The notes under the pieces: model-generated
Seen by the model: only the letters and a program-made list of their open reading frames with translations
Told to the model about the DNA's origin: nothing
Databases searched by the model: none
Shown: positions 6,055 to 13,612 of the stretch, piece by piece
Position numbering within the stretch: position 1 is the first letter of the stretch
Layout of the letters: each line of letters opens with the position of its first letter
Position numbers and translations under genes: made by a program
DNA from: an uncultured Collinsella sp.
Lineage (GTDB): Bacteria; Actinomycetota; Coriobacteriia; Coriobacteriales; Coriobacteriaceae
Reading direction: 5' to 3'
Length of the DNA: 16,096 nt
Assembly (NCBI GenBank): GCA_902478935.1
Contig: CABSMV010000036.1
Span: 1-16,096, forward strand

Positions 6055-6966
6055 ATGAACGCTTCATCGCTTTCCTTCCAAGACATCATCCTGCGCCTCC
6101 AGCAGTACTGGGGCGAGCAGGGCTGCGTCATTATGCAGCCCTATGACTCCGAGGTCGGTGCCGGTACCTTCCATACCGCGACCACGCTGCGCTCGCTCGG
6201 TCCCGCCGAGTGGCGCACCTGCTATGCGCAGCCCTGCCGCCGTCCCGCCGACGGCCGCTACGGCGAGAACCCCAACCGCATGCAGCACTACTATCAGTTC
6301 CAGGTGCTCATCAAGCCCTCACCGGTTAACGCCCAGGAGCTCTACCTGGGGTCTCTTGCCGCTATCGGTCTGGACCCCAACGACCATGACGTCCGCTTTG
6401 TCGAGGACGACTGGGAGAGCCCGACCCTTGGCGCCTGGGGCCTTGGCTGGGAGGTCTGGCTCAATGGCATGGAGGTCACGCAGTTTACGTACTTCCAGCA
6501 GGTGGGCGGCATCGAGGTCGACCCCGTGCCCGTCGAGATCACCTACGGCCTGGAGCGTATCGCCATGTACGCCCAGGGCGTTAACTCGGTCTACGACCTG
6601 GTGTGGAGCTACCTGCCCGACGGCACGCCCATGACCTATGGCGACGTGTTCCTCGAGAACGAGCGCGAGTTCAGTGCCTATAACTTTGAGGTCGCCAACG
6701 TCGAGATGATGCGTCAGAAGTTTGACGACTACGAGGCCGAGTGCCATTCCTGCCTGGAGCGCAAGCTGCCGCTGCCGGCATATGACTGCGTCATGAAGTG
6801 CAGCCACGCTTTCAACCTGCTCGATGCTCGCGGCGCCCTGTCCGCGGTCGAGCGTGCCAACTACATCCTGCGCGTCCGCGCCGTCGCCAAGGCGTGCTGC
6901 GAGGCCTACATGGCCGAGGTCGCCGGAGTCAACGAGAATGCCGATCAGGAAGGCGAGGTGGCGTAA
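6055..6966 (+). CDS. glyQ: Glycine--tRNA ligase, alpha subunit
   Basis: The alpha subunit of the bacterial alpha2beta2 glycyl-tRNA synthetase carries the class II catalytic core that makes glycyl-adenylate. The 303-residue product matches the family throughout: FQDIILRLQQYWGEQGCVIMQPYD (8-31), EVGAGTFHTATTLR (33-46), the motif-2 region CRRPADGRYGENPNR (61-75) followed by MQHYYQFQV, and the motif-3 region YGLERIAMY (164-172). The length is typical. The ATG at 6055 is preceded by GAGGGGA at 6038-6044 with 10-base spacing. It runs into glyS with a 3-base gap, the standard arrangement. The heterotetrameric enzyme, in place of the single-chain GlyRS of Streptomyces and mycobacteria, is a useful taxonomic hint. 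Confidence 0.97.
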   Translation: MNASSLSFQDIILRLQQYWGEQGCVIMQPYDSEVGAGTFHTATTLRSLGPAEWRTCYAQPCRRPADGRYGENPNRMQHYYQFQVLIKPSPVNAQELYLGSLAAIGLDPNDHDVRFVEDDWESPTLGAWGLGWEVWLNGMEVTQFTYFQQVGGIEVDPVPVEITYGLERIAMYAQGVNSVYDLVWSYLPDGTPMTYGDVFLENEREFSAYNFEVANVEMMRQKFDDYEAECHSCLERKLPLPAYDCVMKCSHAFNLLDARGALSAVERANYILRVRAVAKACCEAYMAEVAGVNENADQEGEVA

Positions 6967-6969
6967 GCC

Positions 6970-9066
6970 ATGGCAGACGCTAAGGATTTCCTGTTTGAGA
7001 TCGGTACGGAAGAAATGCCCTCCGCACCGCTGAACAATGCCGTCAAGCAGCTTGGCACCATGATCGCCAAGGGTCTCGACGAGGCCGGTCTGGCCCACGG
7101 CGAGGTCCGCGTGATCTCGAGCCCGCGCCGCCTGGCTGCGCTCGTTGCCGACGTCGCCACCGCGACCGACGAGGTTCACGAGGTCAAGCGCGGCCCCGCG
7201 GCCAACATCGCCTTCGATGCCGACGGTAACGCCACCAAGGCCGCCCAGGGCTTCGCCCGCAAGTGCGGTGTGGCTGCCGAGGATCTGGTCTGTCGCGAGG
7301 ACACCGACGGCCGTGAGTACGTCTTTGCCGAGAAGAACATTCCTTCCGCCCCGGCCACCCCGATCCTGACGGCCCTGTGCGAGAAGACCATCGCCGGCCT
7401 GCAGTGGCCCAACTACCGCTCCCAGCGCTGGGGCCACGAGCACGCCACGTTCGTGCGTCCGGTCCGTTGGATCTGCTGCCTTCTGGGCGAGAACGTTGTG
7501 CCCGTGTCGTTTGCCGACGTGACGAGTGGCAACACCACGCGCGGTCATCGCGTGCTTGGCCCCGGTGACCACGTTGTCGCCAGTCCCGCCGCCTACGAGC
7601 AGGTGCTCGAGGACGCCGGCGTGCTTTCTGCTGAGCGCCGTCGCGAGGCCATCCTCGCTGGTATCGCCGAGGTCGAGGCCGCCCGTCCCGGCTGCCATGT
7701 CGATACGCCCAAGAAGGTCTTTGAGGAGGTCATTAACCTCTGTGAGTGGCCGACGGTGCTCGTCGGTACCTTCGATGAGGAGTTCCTCAAGGTCCCGCAC
7801 GAGATCATCTGCGAGTCCATGCTCACCAATCAGCGCTACTTCCCGATCTATGACGGCGAGGGCAAGCTGACGCGTGAGTTCGTGGTCGTATCGAACAGCA
7901 AGCCCGAGAACGCCGAGCGCGTGATCGACGGCAACGAGCGCGTCGTGCGCGCCCGTCTGGACGATGCTAAGTTCTTCTATGAGGAGGACCTGAAGATCTC
8001 CCTCGACGAGTTCCGTGAGCGTCTGGCCAAGGTTGCCTTCCAGGAGAAGCTCGGTAGCGTGCTCGCCAAGTCCGAGCGCATCGAGCAGCTTGCGCTCGCT
8101 ATTGCCCGCGAGGCACACCTGGGTGCTCACCTGGCAGCCGATGCCGCTCGCGCCGCGCGCCTGTGCAAGGCCGACCTGGTATCCAACGCCGTTGTCGAGT
8201 TCACGAGCCAGCAGGGCGTGATGGGCGGTTATTACGCGACCGCGATGGGGGAGAACGACGAGGTCGCCCACGCCATCCGCGATCACTACCGTCCCCGCTT
8301 TGCCGGTGATGAGCTGCCCGAGGGCACCGCTGGCTGCATCGTGGCCTGCGCTGACAAGCTCGATACCATCGCCGGTATCTTTGCCATCGGCGAGCCCCCG
8401 ACCGGCTCTTCGGACCCCTACGCGCTGCGTCGTGCCGCTATCGGCATCATCAACATCCTGCGCGACCGCCTGCCGATCGACCCCACGTCGCTCATCGACT
8501 TCGCCCTCGAGCTCTACAGTGAGCAGGGCATTGAGTTCGACGCCGCCGAGGTCGCCCAGCAGGTTCGTGACTTCTTCCATGGCCGCCTGGTGAGCATGGC
8601 CCGCGACGAAAAGGTCCCGGCCGATACCGTTGCCGCCGTCTCCGCGGTGCACATCATCGCCCCGTCCGTCTTCTTCGCCCGCTGCGCCGCCCTCGACGAG
8701 GCCCGCAAGAACGACGCCGAGACGTTCGACAACCTTGCGACCGCCTATGCTCGCGCCGCGCATATCTCCAAGCCCGAGCTGGGCGTGGAGTACGACCGCA
8801 GCCTGATGGGCGAGGCCGAGCTCGCGCTTGCCGATGCCTCCGAGGCTGCTCAGACCGCTGTCGACGCCGCCCTCGCTGCCGAGGATTACCCGGTCGCATT
8901 TGCCGCCCTCGCCGCCCTGCGCGCCCCCATCGACCGCTTCTTCGACGAGGTCATGGTCATGGACAAGGACGAGCAGCTTCGCGATAATCGCCTTAAGCTG
9001 CTCAACCGCTTCGAGGCCGTTTTCTCCGGCATCGCAAACATCGGTGAGCTTGCTCGCAAAAAGTAA
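6970..9066 (+). CDS. glyS: Glycine--tRNA ligase, beta subunit
   Basis: The beta subunit provides tRNA recognition and supports aminoacylation by GlyQ. The 698-residue product begins with the canonical DFLFEIGTEEMPSAPL (6-21), followed by SSPRRLAALV (50-59), RGPAANIAFD (74-83), KCGV (98-101), HATFVRPVRWI (158-168) and MGGYYATAMGE (418-428, a variant of the usual QGIMGxxYA..GE segment). The C-terminal DALR-type anticodon-binding helices end with DRFFDEVMVMDKDEQLRDNRLKLL. Length is normal. The ATG at 6970 has a GAGGTGG site overlapping the end of glyQ. The 34-base gap to ppsR shows no terminator. Codon use is strongly GC-ending, as expected for a highly expressed gene in this genome. Confidence 0.97.
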   Translation: MADAKDFLFEIGTEEMPSAPLNNAVKQLGTMIAKGLDEAGLAHGEVRVISSPRRLAALVADVATATDEVHEVKRGPAANIAFDADGNATKAAQGFARKCGVAAEDLVCREDTDGREYVFAEKNIPSAPATPILTALCEKTIAGLQWPNYRSQRWGHEHATFVRPVRWICCLLGENVVPVSFADVTSGNTTRGHRVLGPGDHVVASPAAYEQVLEDAGVLSAERRREAILAGIAEVEAARPGCHVDTPKKVFEEVINLCEWPTVLVGTFDEEFLKVPHEIICESMLTNQRYFPIYDGEGKLTREFVVVSNSKPENAERVIDGNERVVRARLDDAKFFYEEDLKISLDEFRERLAKVAFQEKLGSVLAKSERIEQLALAIAREAHLGAHLAADAARAARLCKADLVSNAVVEFTSQQGVMGGYYATAMGENDEVAHAIRDHYRPRFAGDELPEGTAGCIVACADKLDTIAGIFAIGEPPTGSSDPYALRRAAIGIINILRDRLPIDPTSLIDFALELYSEQGIEFDAAEVAQQVRDFFHGRLVSMARDEKVPADTVAAVSAVHIIAPSVFFARCAALDEARKNDAETFDNLATAYARAAHISKPELGVEYDRSLMGEAELALADASEAAQTAVDAALAAEDYPVAFAALAALRAPIDRFFDEVMVMDKDEQLRDNRLKLLNRFEAVFSGIANIGELARKK

Positions 9067-9100
9067 GCCAGCCTGCGCATAAGCGCAAAAGGAGCCCCGC

Positions 9101-9967
9101 ATGGATTGCCCGGTCACCGCTCGTCCCACCGTTATCGTTATCTCCGACTCGCTCGGTGATACCGCTTGTGAGGTGGTGCTTGCGGCGTCCGGGCAATTTG
9201 ATGAAGGGGCTTTTCGCGTTTTACGCCTGCCCAAGGTGACCTCCGTGGAGCAGGTCAAGTCGTTTGTGGGTCCGCGCGTCGATGCCGATCATCGCGATAT
9301 TGCCGTGTTCCACACCATTGTCGATCCGGCGCTTCGCGCCCGCGTGCTCGATTACCTGGGCATGCTGCATATCCGTTCGGTCGACCTGATCGGCCCGACG
9401 CTCGCCGTGCTGTCGTCGCTCATCGGTGTGCCGCCCAAGGGCGTTGCGGGCGTGATTCACAAGACCGATGACCGCTATTTCCATCGTATCGAGGCCATGG
9501 AGTATTTCGTTGAGCACGATGACGGGCGCGGTTGCGACGATTTGTCGGGTGCCGATATCGTGCTGCTGGGCGTATCGCGCACGTCCAAGACGCCGCTGTC
9601 GATGTATCTGGCTTATCAGGGCTACAAGGTTGCCAATGTTCCGTTGGCCCATGGCATGGAGCCGCCGAAGTCGATTTACGAGGTCGACCCGATGCGCCTG
9701 TTCGGCCTGATTTCGACCGTCGATGTGATTTCCGAAATTCGCGATAGCCGCTTGGGCGATGACTACGCTCGTGCCGTTGCCGGCTCCTATGCCGAGCCCG
9801 AGAGCGTGCGCAGCGAGCTCGAGGAAGCCCGTTCCCTCATGAAGCGGCTAGGCTGCTTTGTGGTGCGTACCGACGGCAAGGCCATCGAGGAGAGCGCTGC
9901 CGAGATCATTAGCCACTTGGAGGAAATCCAAGAAGCCCGTGCCCGCCGCGCCGCCCGTCGAGCCTAA
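9101..9967 (+). CDS. ppsR: Pyruvate,phosphate dikinase regulatory protein (DUF299 kinase/pyrophosphorylase)
   Basis: Proteins of this family phosphorylate a Thr of PPDK (or PEP synthase) using ADP as donor, and reactivate it by phosphate-dependent dephosphorylation that releases pyrophosphate. The 288-residue product has the family's N-terminal VIVISDSLGDTA (11-22), the YFHRIEAMEYFVEHDDG block (126-142), the P-loop GVSRTSKT (157-164) and NVPLAHGMEPPKSIYEVDP (179-197). A clean AAGGAG lies before the ATG at 9101. The likely substrate is encoded by the next gene, ppdK, and the genomic pairing distinguishes the PPDK-specific form from the PEP-synthase-specific form by context. It is closer to glyS (34 bases) than to ppdK (249 bases), so it may be transcribed with glyQS. 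The short Arg/Ala-rich end (278-288) is unremarkable. Confidence 0.93.
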   Translation: MDCPVTARPTVIVISDSLGDTACEVVLAASGQFDEGAFRVLRLPKVTSVEQVKSFVGPRVDADHRDIAVFHTIVDPALRARVLDYLGMLHIRSVDLIGPTLAVLSSLIGVPPKGVAGVIHKTDDRYFHRIEAMEYFVEHDDGRGCDDLSGADIVLLGVSRTSKTPLSMYLAYQGYKVANVPLAHGMEPPKSIYEVDPMRLFGLISTVDVISEIRDSRLGDDYARAVAGSYAEPESVRSELEEARSLMKRLGCFVVRTDGKAIEESAAEIISHLEEIQEARARRAARRA

Positions 9968-10045
9968 CAGTAGCAGCATTTTGATAAAGCGATTTAGCAA
10001 AAATATCGCATCTGACCTGCACCTTCTTACAGTGGTATCTTCATA

Positions 10046-10094
10046 AGGTAACCACCTTTACCTACCATTTACCGCCAGTTTTAGCACGTTTACC
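10046..10094 (+). repeat. Phased TTTACC repeats and AGGTAA/TTACCT inverted repeat upstream of ppdK
   Basis: TTTACC occurs at 10057-10062, 10068-10073 and 10089-10094; the starts are 11 and 21 bases apart, close to one and two helical turns. The first copy is also half of an inverted repeat, AGGTAA (10046-10051) and TTACCT (10058-10063), with a 6-base spacer. The cluster lies about 20-90 bases upstream of the candidate ppdK -35/-10 boxes and looks like binding sites for a regulator. The protein that would bind is unknown. The remainder of the 249-base gap holds no gene. Confidence 0.5.
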
Positions 10095-10112
10095 AAACCG
10101 CGCATCCTCTGC

Positions 10113-10141
10113 TTAAGCCCGCTCAAAACCCGCCGTATAGT
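10113..10141 (+). promoter_or_regulatory. Candidate ppdK promoter
   Basis: TTAAGC (10113-10118) and TATAGT (10136-10141) are separated by 17 bases. The -10 matches consensus at 5 of 6 positions; the -35 is weak (3 of 6), consistent with an activator-dependent promoter. Transcription would begin near 10148, with a leader of about 70 bases that includes a small CCCGC/GCGGG hairpin. Confidence 0.5.
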
Positions 10142-10216
10142 TCCCTCATGGCCCGCATCTGGCGGGTCGATTCGTTACCACGGTCGTGTGCGTAAGCGCA
10201 TGGAAGGGGAAGTATC

Positions 10217-12967
10217 GTGAGCGATTGCAAGAGGGTTTACCGTTTTGGAACCGACGCCCAGGGCACCTGTGTCACCGAGGGCGACAAGTCCATGAACTTC
10301 GTGCTTGGCGGCAAGGGCGCAAACCTTGCCGAGATGAGCCGCATCGGCCTGCCGGTTCCCGGTGGTTTTACCATTACCTGCCAGACCTGTGTCGAGTACT
10401 CCGGTGCCGGCAACGTCTGGCCTGAAGGCGCGCTCGATGAGATCGTTGCCGCCGAGGAAGACCTCGAGTCCCGCTGCGGCAAAAAGCTCGGTGACGCCTC
10501 CGATCCGCTGCTCGTGTCGGTTCGCTCGGGCGCTCCGTTTTCCATGCCCGGCATGATGGACACGGTCCTCAACTTGGGTCTCAACGACGACTCCGTTCAG
10601 GGTCTCATTGCGCAGACGCAAAACCCGCGCTTTGCTTGGGATAGCTACCGCCGCTTTATTCAGATGTTCTCCAACGTCGTTATGGGCGTTGACGCCGACC
10701 TGTTCGAGAACGCCCTGACCCAGGCCCGTCTGGTCGCCGGTGTTCGCGTCGATTCCGAGCTTTCGGCCGAGGACCTGCAGGAACTCGTCGAGACCTTTAA
10801 GGGCATCTTCTCCGAGAACGTCGATGCCGCCCTGTATCCCGAGCTCGAGGTCGCTGACGGCAAGCCCGTCTTCCCGCACGACCCGGAGCTTCAGCTACGC
10901 CTTGCCATCCAGGCCGTCTTTGGCAGCTGGATGAACGAGCGTGCCTGCATTTACCGCAAGCAGCATGGCATTTCCGACGATCTCGGCACCGCCGTCAACG
11001 TGCAGGCCATGGCCTTTGGCAACAAGGGCGAGACATCTGCGACCGGCGTTGCCTTCACGCGCAATCCGGCCGACGGCACCAAGGAGTTCTACGGTGACTT
11101 TTTGGTTAATGCCCAAGGCGAGGACGTCGTCGCCGGTATCCGCAACACCGAGCCCATCGCCGACCTCAAGACTACCCCGGGCCTTGAGTCCGCGGGCGAG
11201 GAGCTCGAGCGCGTCTTCCTGACGCTCGAGGATCACTATCGCGACATCTGCGACATTGAGTTCACCATCGAGCAGGGCAAGCTCTGGATGCTCCAGACCC
11301 GCGTGGGCAAGCGAACTGCCACCGCCGCCCTGCGCATCGCCATCGAGATGGTCGAGGAGGGTCTGATCACCCGCGATGAGGCTGTGAGCCGCATCGATCC
11401 CGCGCAGCTCGACCAGCTCCTGCACCCACAGTTCGACGCTTCCAAAAAGTACGAGGCTCTCGCCAGCGGTCTTAATGCCAGCCCCGGTGCCGCCGTGGGC
11501 GAGGTCGTGTTCTCGAGCGACGACGCCGTCGCGCGCGCCAACGAGGGCCACAAGGTCATTCTGGTTCGTTGGGAGACCAACCCCGACGACCTGAAGGGTA
11601 TGGTTGCCGCCGAGGGCATTCTGACCAGCCACGGTGGCAAGACGAGCCATGCCGCCGTTATCGCCCGCGGCATGGGTACGCCCTGCGTCTGCGGCGTTGA
11701 GCGCTTCCATATCGACGCCGCCGAGAAGGTCGTGCGCATCGAGGGCAGTGACCGCGTGCTGTACGAGGGCGACGTTATCTCCATCGACGGTACCCAGGGT
11801 ATCGTCGTCGACGGCGCCGTTGATCTGGTCTCGGCCGAGCTCACCGGCGACCTGGACACCATCCTGTCCTGGGCCGACGAAATCCGTTTGGACGAGACCA
11901 GCGGCCATGCCAACCATGTGCGCGTCAACGCCGACAACCCCGAGGATGCTGCACTCGCACTCGAGTTTGGCGCCGAGGCTATTGGCCTGTGCCGCACCGA
12001 GCACATGTTCCTGGGCGATCGCAAGAACATCATCCAGAGCTTTATCCTTTCTGACGATGAGGCCGTGAAGCAGCAGGCCCTGGCCGACCTGCTCAAGGTT
12101 CAGACCGAGGACTTCCTGGCGATGTTTAAGACCATGTCCGGTCGCGATGTGGTCGTTCGCCTGCTCGATCCGCCGCTTCATGAGTTCCTGGATAATCCTC
12201 GCGAGCTTGAGGTCGCCATCACCAAGAAGGAAGCCGCTGGCGCCAGCGAGGAAGAGCTTGCCGTCCTGCGCGCCCGCCTGCGTCGTATCGACGGCATGGT
12301 CGAGTCCAACCCGATGCTCGGCCTGCGCGGTGTGCGCCTGTCCGTCGTCTTTAGCGATCTGCCGCTCATGCAGGTTCGCGCCGTCGCCACGGCTGCTGCC
12401 CGCCTCATCAAGGAAGGCGTCGACCCGCGCCCCGAGATCATGGTTCCGCTCGTTTCCATCACGGCGGAGCATGTCCAGACGCGCGAGGTCATCGAGCGTG
12501 TCATCGCCGAGGTATCCGCCGAGGAGGGCGTCGAGCTCAACATTCCCGTGGGCACGATGCTCGAGCTGCCGCGTGCCTGCATGGTTGCCGACGAGATCGC
12601 CCATCATGCCGACTTCTTCTGCTTTGGCACCAACGACCTCACGCAGACGACCTTCGGCTTCTCCCGCGACGACGCCGAGGCCAAGTTCATCCCGCTGTAC
12701 ATGCACAAGAAGATCTTGAAGGACAACCCCTTCGAGACCATCGACTCGGCGGTACTCGAGCTGGTGCGCATGGCCGTCGAGAAGGGTCGCGCCACCAATC
12801 CCGACATGCACTTTGGCGTGTGCGGCGAGCACGGCGGCGACCCCAAGTCCATCAAGGGCCTGTTTAACGTGGCCGACGTGGATTACGTGTCCTGCTCGCC
12901 CTATCGCGTACCCCTCGCACGTCTTGCGGCCGCCCAGGCCAAGCTCGAGGCCAAGCGTTCCGCCTAA
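10217..12967 (+). CDS. ppdK: Pyruvate,phosphate dikinase
   Basis: PPDK interconverts pyruvate, ATP and phosphate with PEP, AMP and pyrophosphate, serving glycolysis or gluconeogenesis in many gut anaerobes. The 916-residue protein has three parts: an N-terminal ATP-grasp domain (GGKGANLAEM at 31-40; SVRSGAPFSMPGMMDTVLNLGL), a central phosphohistidine domain with GGKTSHAAVIARGMGTPCVCG (473-493; H478 is the phosphocarrier and T476 the expected target of PpsR), and a C-terminal PEP/pyruvate barrel (GLCRTEHMF near 590-598, RLLDPPLHEF near 648-657, GTNDLTQ at 804-810, and Cys869 in VCGEHGGDP). The length is slightly above the common 870-890. The GTG at 10217 has AAGGGGA with 6-base spacing. The adjacent ppsR encodes its regulator. 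A terminator follows 39 bases after the stop. Confidence 0.98.
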   Translation: MSDCKRVYRFGTDAQGTCVTEGDKSMNFVLGGKGANLAEMSRIGLPVPGGFTITCQTCVEYSGAGNVWPEGALDEIVAAEEDLESRCGKKLGDASDPLLVSVRSGAPFSMPGMMDTVLNLGLNDDSVQGLIAQTQNPRFAWDSYRRFIQMFSNVVMGVDADLFENALTQARLVAGVRVDSELSAEDLQELVETFKGIFSENVDAALYPELEVADGKPVFPHDPELQLRLAIQAVFGSWMNERACIYRKQHGISDDLGTAVNVQAMAFGNKGETSATGVAFTRNPADGTKEFYGDFLVNAQGEDVVAGIRNTEPIADLKTTPGLESAGEELERVFLTLEDHYRDICDIEFTIEQGKLWMLQTRVGKRTATAALRIAIEMVEEGLITRDEAVSRIDPAQLDQLLHPQFDASKKYEALASGLNASPGAAVGEVVFSSDDAVARANEGHKVILVRWETNPDDLKGMVAAEGILTSHGGKTSHAAVIARGMGTPCVCGVERFHIDAAEKVVRIEGSDRVLYEGDVISIDGTQGIVVDGAVDLVSAELTGDLDTILSWADEIRLDETSGHANHVRVNADNPEDAALALEFGAEAIGLCRTEHMFLGDRKNIIQSFILSDDEAVKQQALADLLKVQTEDFLAMFKTMSGRDVVVRLLDPPLHEFLDNPRELEVAITKKEAAGASEEELAVLRARLRRIDGMVESNPMLGLRGVRLSVVFSDLPLMQVRAVATAAARLIKEGVDPRPEIMVPLVSITAEHVQTREVIERVIAEVSAEEGVELNIPVGTMLELPRACMVADEIAHHADFFCFGTNDLTQTTFGFSRDDAEAKFIPLYMHKKILKDNPFETIDSAVLELVRMAVEKGRATNPDMHFGVCGEHGGDPKSIKGLFNVADVDYVSCSPYRVPLARLAAAQAKLEAKRSA

Positions 12968-13006
12968 CGTTTTGGGCGTAGACGCCTAGTGTAGCCCCCC
13001 TTCATG

Positions 13007-13036
13007 CCGCCCGTCTCATTTGTGAGACGGGCGGTT
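13007..13036 (+). terminator. Terminator hairpin after ppdK
   Basis: A perfect 12-bp inverted repeat, CCGCCCGTCTCA (13007-13018) and its complement (13023-13034), has a TTTG loop. Only two T residues follow directly, with more U-rich sequence 16-30 bases further on (TTTTGTCTTTTTG), so it is either a weak-tract intrinsic terminator or an mRNA-end-protecting stem. Confidence 0.75.
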
Positions 13037-13080
13037 ATCATGTGCGGGTTTTGTCTTTTTGTCTGCGTAAAAAATTGTTC

Positions 13081-13108
13081 TTGCAGCAGAAACCCGCGCG
13101 TGTATACT
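13081..13108 (+). promoter_or_regulatory. Candidate rplS promoter
   Basis: TTGCAG (13081-13086) and TATACT (13103-13108) are separated by 16 bases, with a short A-rich run (GTAAAAAATTG) just upstream that could act as an UP-like element. The -10 box equals the dinB one. Transcription would begin near 13115, giving a leader of about 60 bases. Confidence 0.6.
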
Positions 13109-13129
13109 CGAATACGTTTGTTCAACTAC

Positions 13130-13153
13130 GTGCCGGCCATGGTGGTACGGCAC
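13130..13153 (+). promoter_or_regulatory. Stem-loop in the rplS leader, possible L19 autoregulatory site
   Basis: GTGCCG (13130-13135) pairs perfectly with CGGCAC (13148-13153). GCC (13136-13138) can continue the stem with GGT (13144-13146), leaving one bulged A (13147) and a 5-base loop. The stem ends 12 bases before the AAGGA ribosome binding site. Ribosomal-protein leaders often bind their own product, but no known L19 leader consensus was matched here. Confidence 0.45.
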
Positions 13154-13177
13154 CTCTAGAAGAGTAAGGAATTGCAC

Positions 13178-13519
13178 ATGGATTACATCCGCGCAATCGA
13201 GCGTCAGCAGATCCGCGAGGACATTCCTCAGGTTCGCGTCGCCGACAACGTCAAGGTTCACTACCGCATTAAGGAAGGCGACCGCGAGCGCATCCAGGTC
13301 TTCCAGGGCGACGTCATCCGCATGGCCGGCGCCGGTGCCCGCGAGACCTTCACCGTCCGCAAGATGTCCTTCGGTGTCGGTGTTGAGCGTACCTTCCCGC
13401 TTCACAGCCCCAAGATCGCCAAGCTCGAGGTCGTTCGTCATGGTCGCGTCCGTCGCGCCAAGCTGTACTACCTCCGCGACAAGGTGGGCAAGGCTGCTCG
13501 CATCCCCGAGAAGCGCTAA
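13178..13519 (+). CDS. rplS: 50S ribosomal protein L19
   Basis: L19 lies at the interface between the large and small ribosomal subunits. The 113-residue product matches the family across its length: IPQVRVADNVKVHYRIKEGDRERIQVFQGDVI (16-47), TFTVRKMSFGVGVERTFPLHSPKI (57-80) and the C-terminal HGRVRRAKLYYLRDKVGKAARI (88-109). A TTG at 13172 would add two residues, but AAGGA at 13166-13170 is properly spaced only for the ATG at 13178. In many bacteria rplS directly follows trmD; here it is about 7.8 kb downstream, with its own promoter, leader stem and terminator, so its synthesis is uncoupled from the rpsP operon. Confidence 0.97.
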   Translation: MDYIRAIERQQIREDIPQVRVADNVKVHYRIKEGDRERIQVFQGDVIRMAGAGARETFTVRKMSFGVGVERTFPLHSPKIAKLEVVRHGRVRRAKLYYLRDKVGKAARIPEKR

Positions 13520-13553
13520 GAAGATCGCAGCGTCTGTCCACTCGTTTGGACGT

Positions 13554-13583
13554 AAGGGTCACCTTCGGGTGGCCCTTCTTTTT
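13554..13583 (+). terminator. Intrinsic terminator after rplS
   Basis: AAGGGTCACC (13554-13563) and GGTGGCCCTT (13568-13577) form a 10-bp stem with one G-U pair, closed by a TTCG tetraloop and followed by CTTTTT. A smaller hairpin (GTCCA/TGGAC, 13536-13551) lies between the rplS stop and this terminator. Confidence 0.9.
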
Positions 13584-13612
13584 ATCTGATTTGCATGCAA
13601 GGAGGGCCTGGT

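Noticed and set aside
6319..9258. A 979-codon open frame on the minus strand opposite glyQ, glyS and the start of ppsR.
   Set aside because: It is antisense to two unmistakable genes and arises from their strong GC-ending codon bias. The translation is low-complexity Gly/Leu/Val/Asp-rich with no recognisable domain.
9987..10010. A terminator between ppsR and ppdK from the GCGAT/ATCGC inverted repeat.
   Set aside because: The stem is only 5 bp with an A-rich loop and there is no T-tract after it.
10895..12832. A 645-codon open frame on the minus strand opposite ppdK.
   Set aside because: Same cause: a shadow of a highly biased coding sequence, with no motif and no ribosome binding site worth noting.
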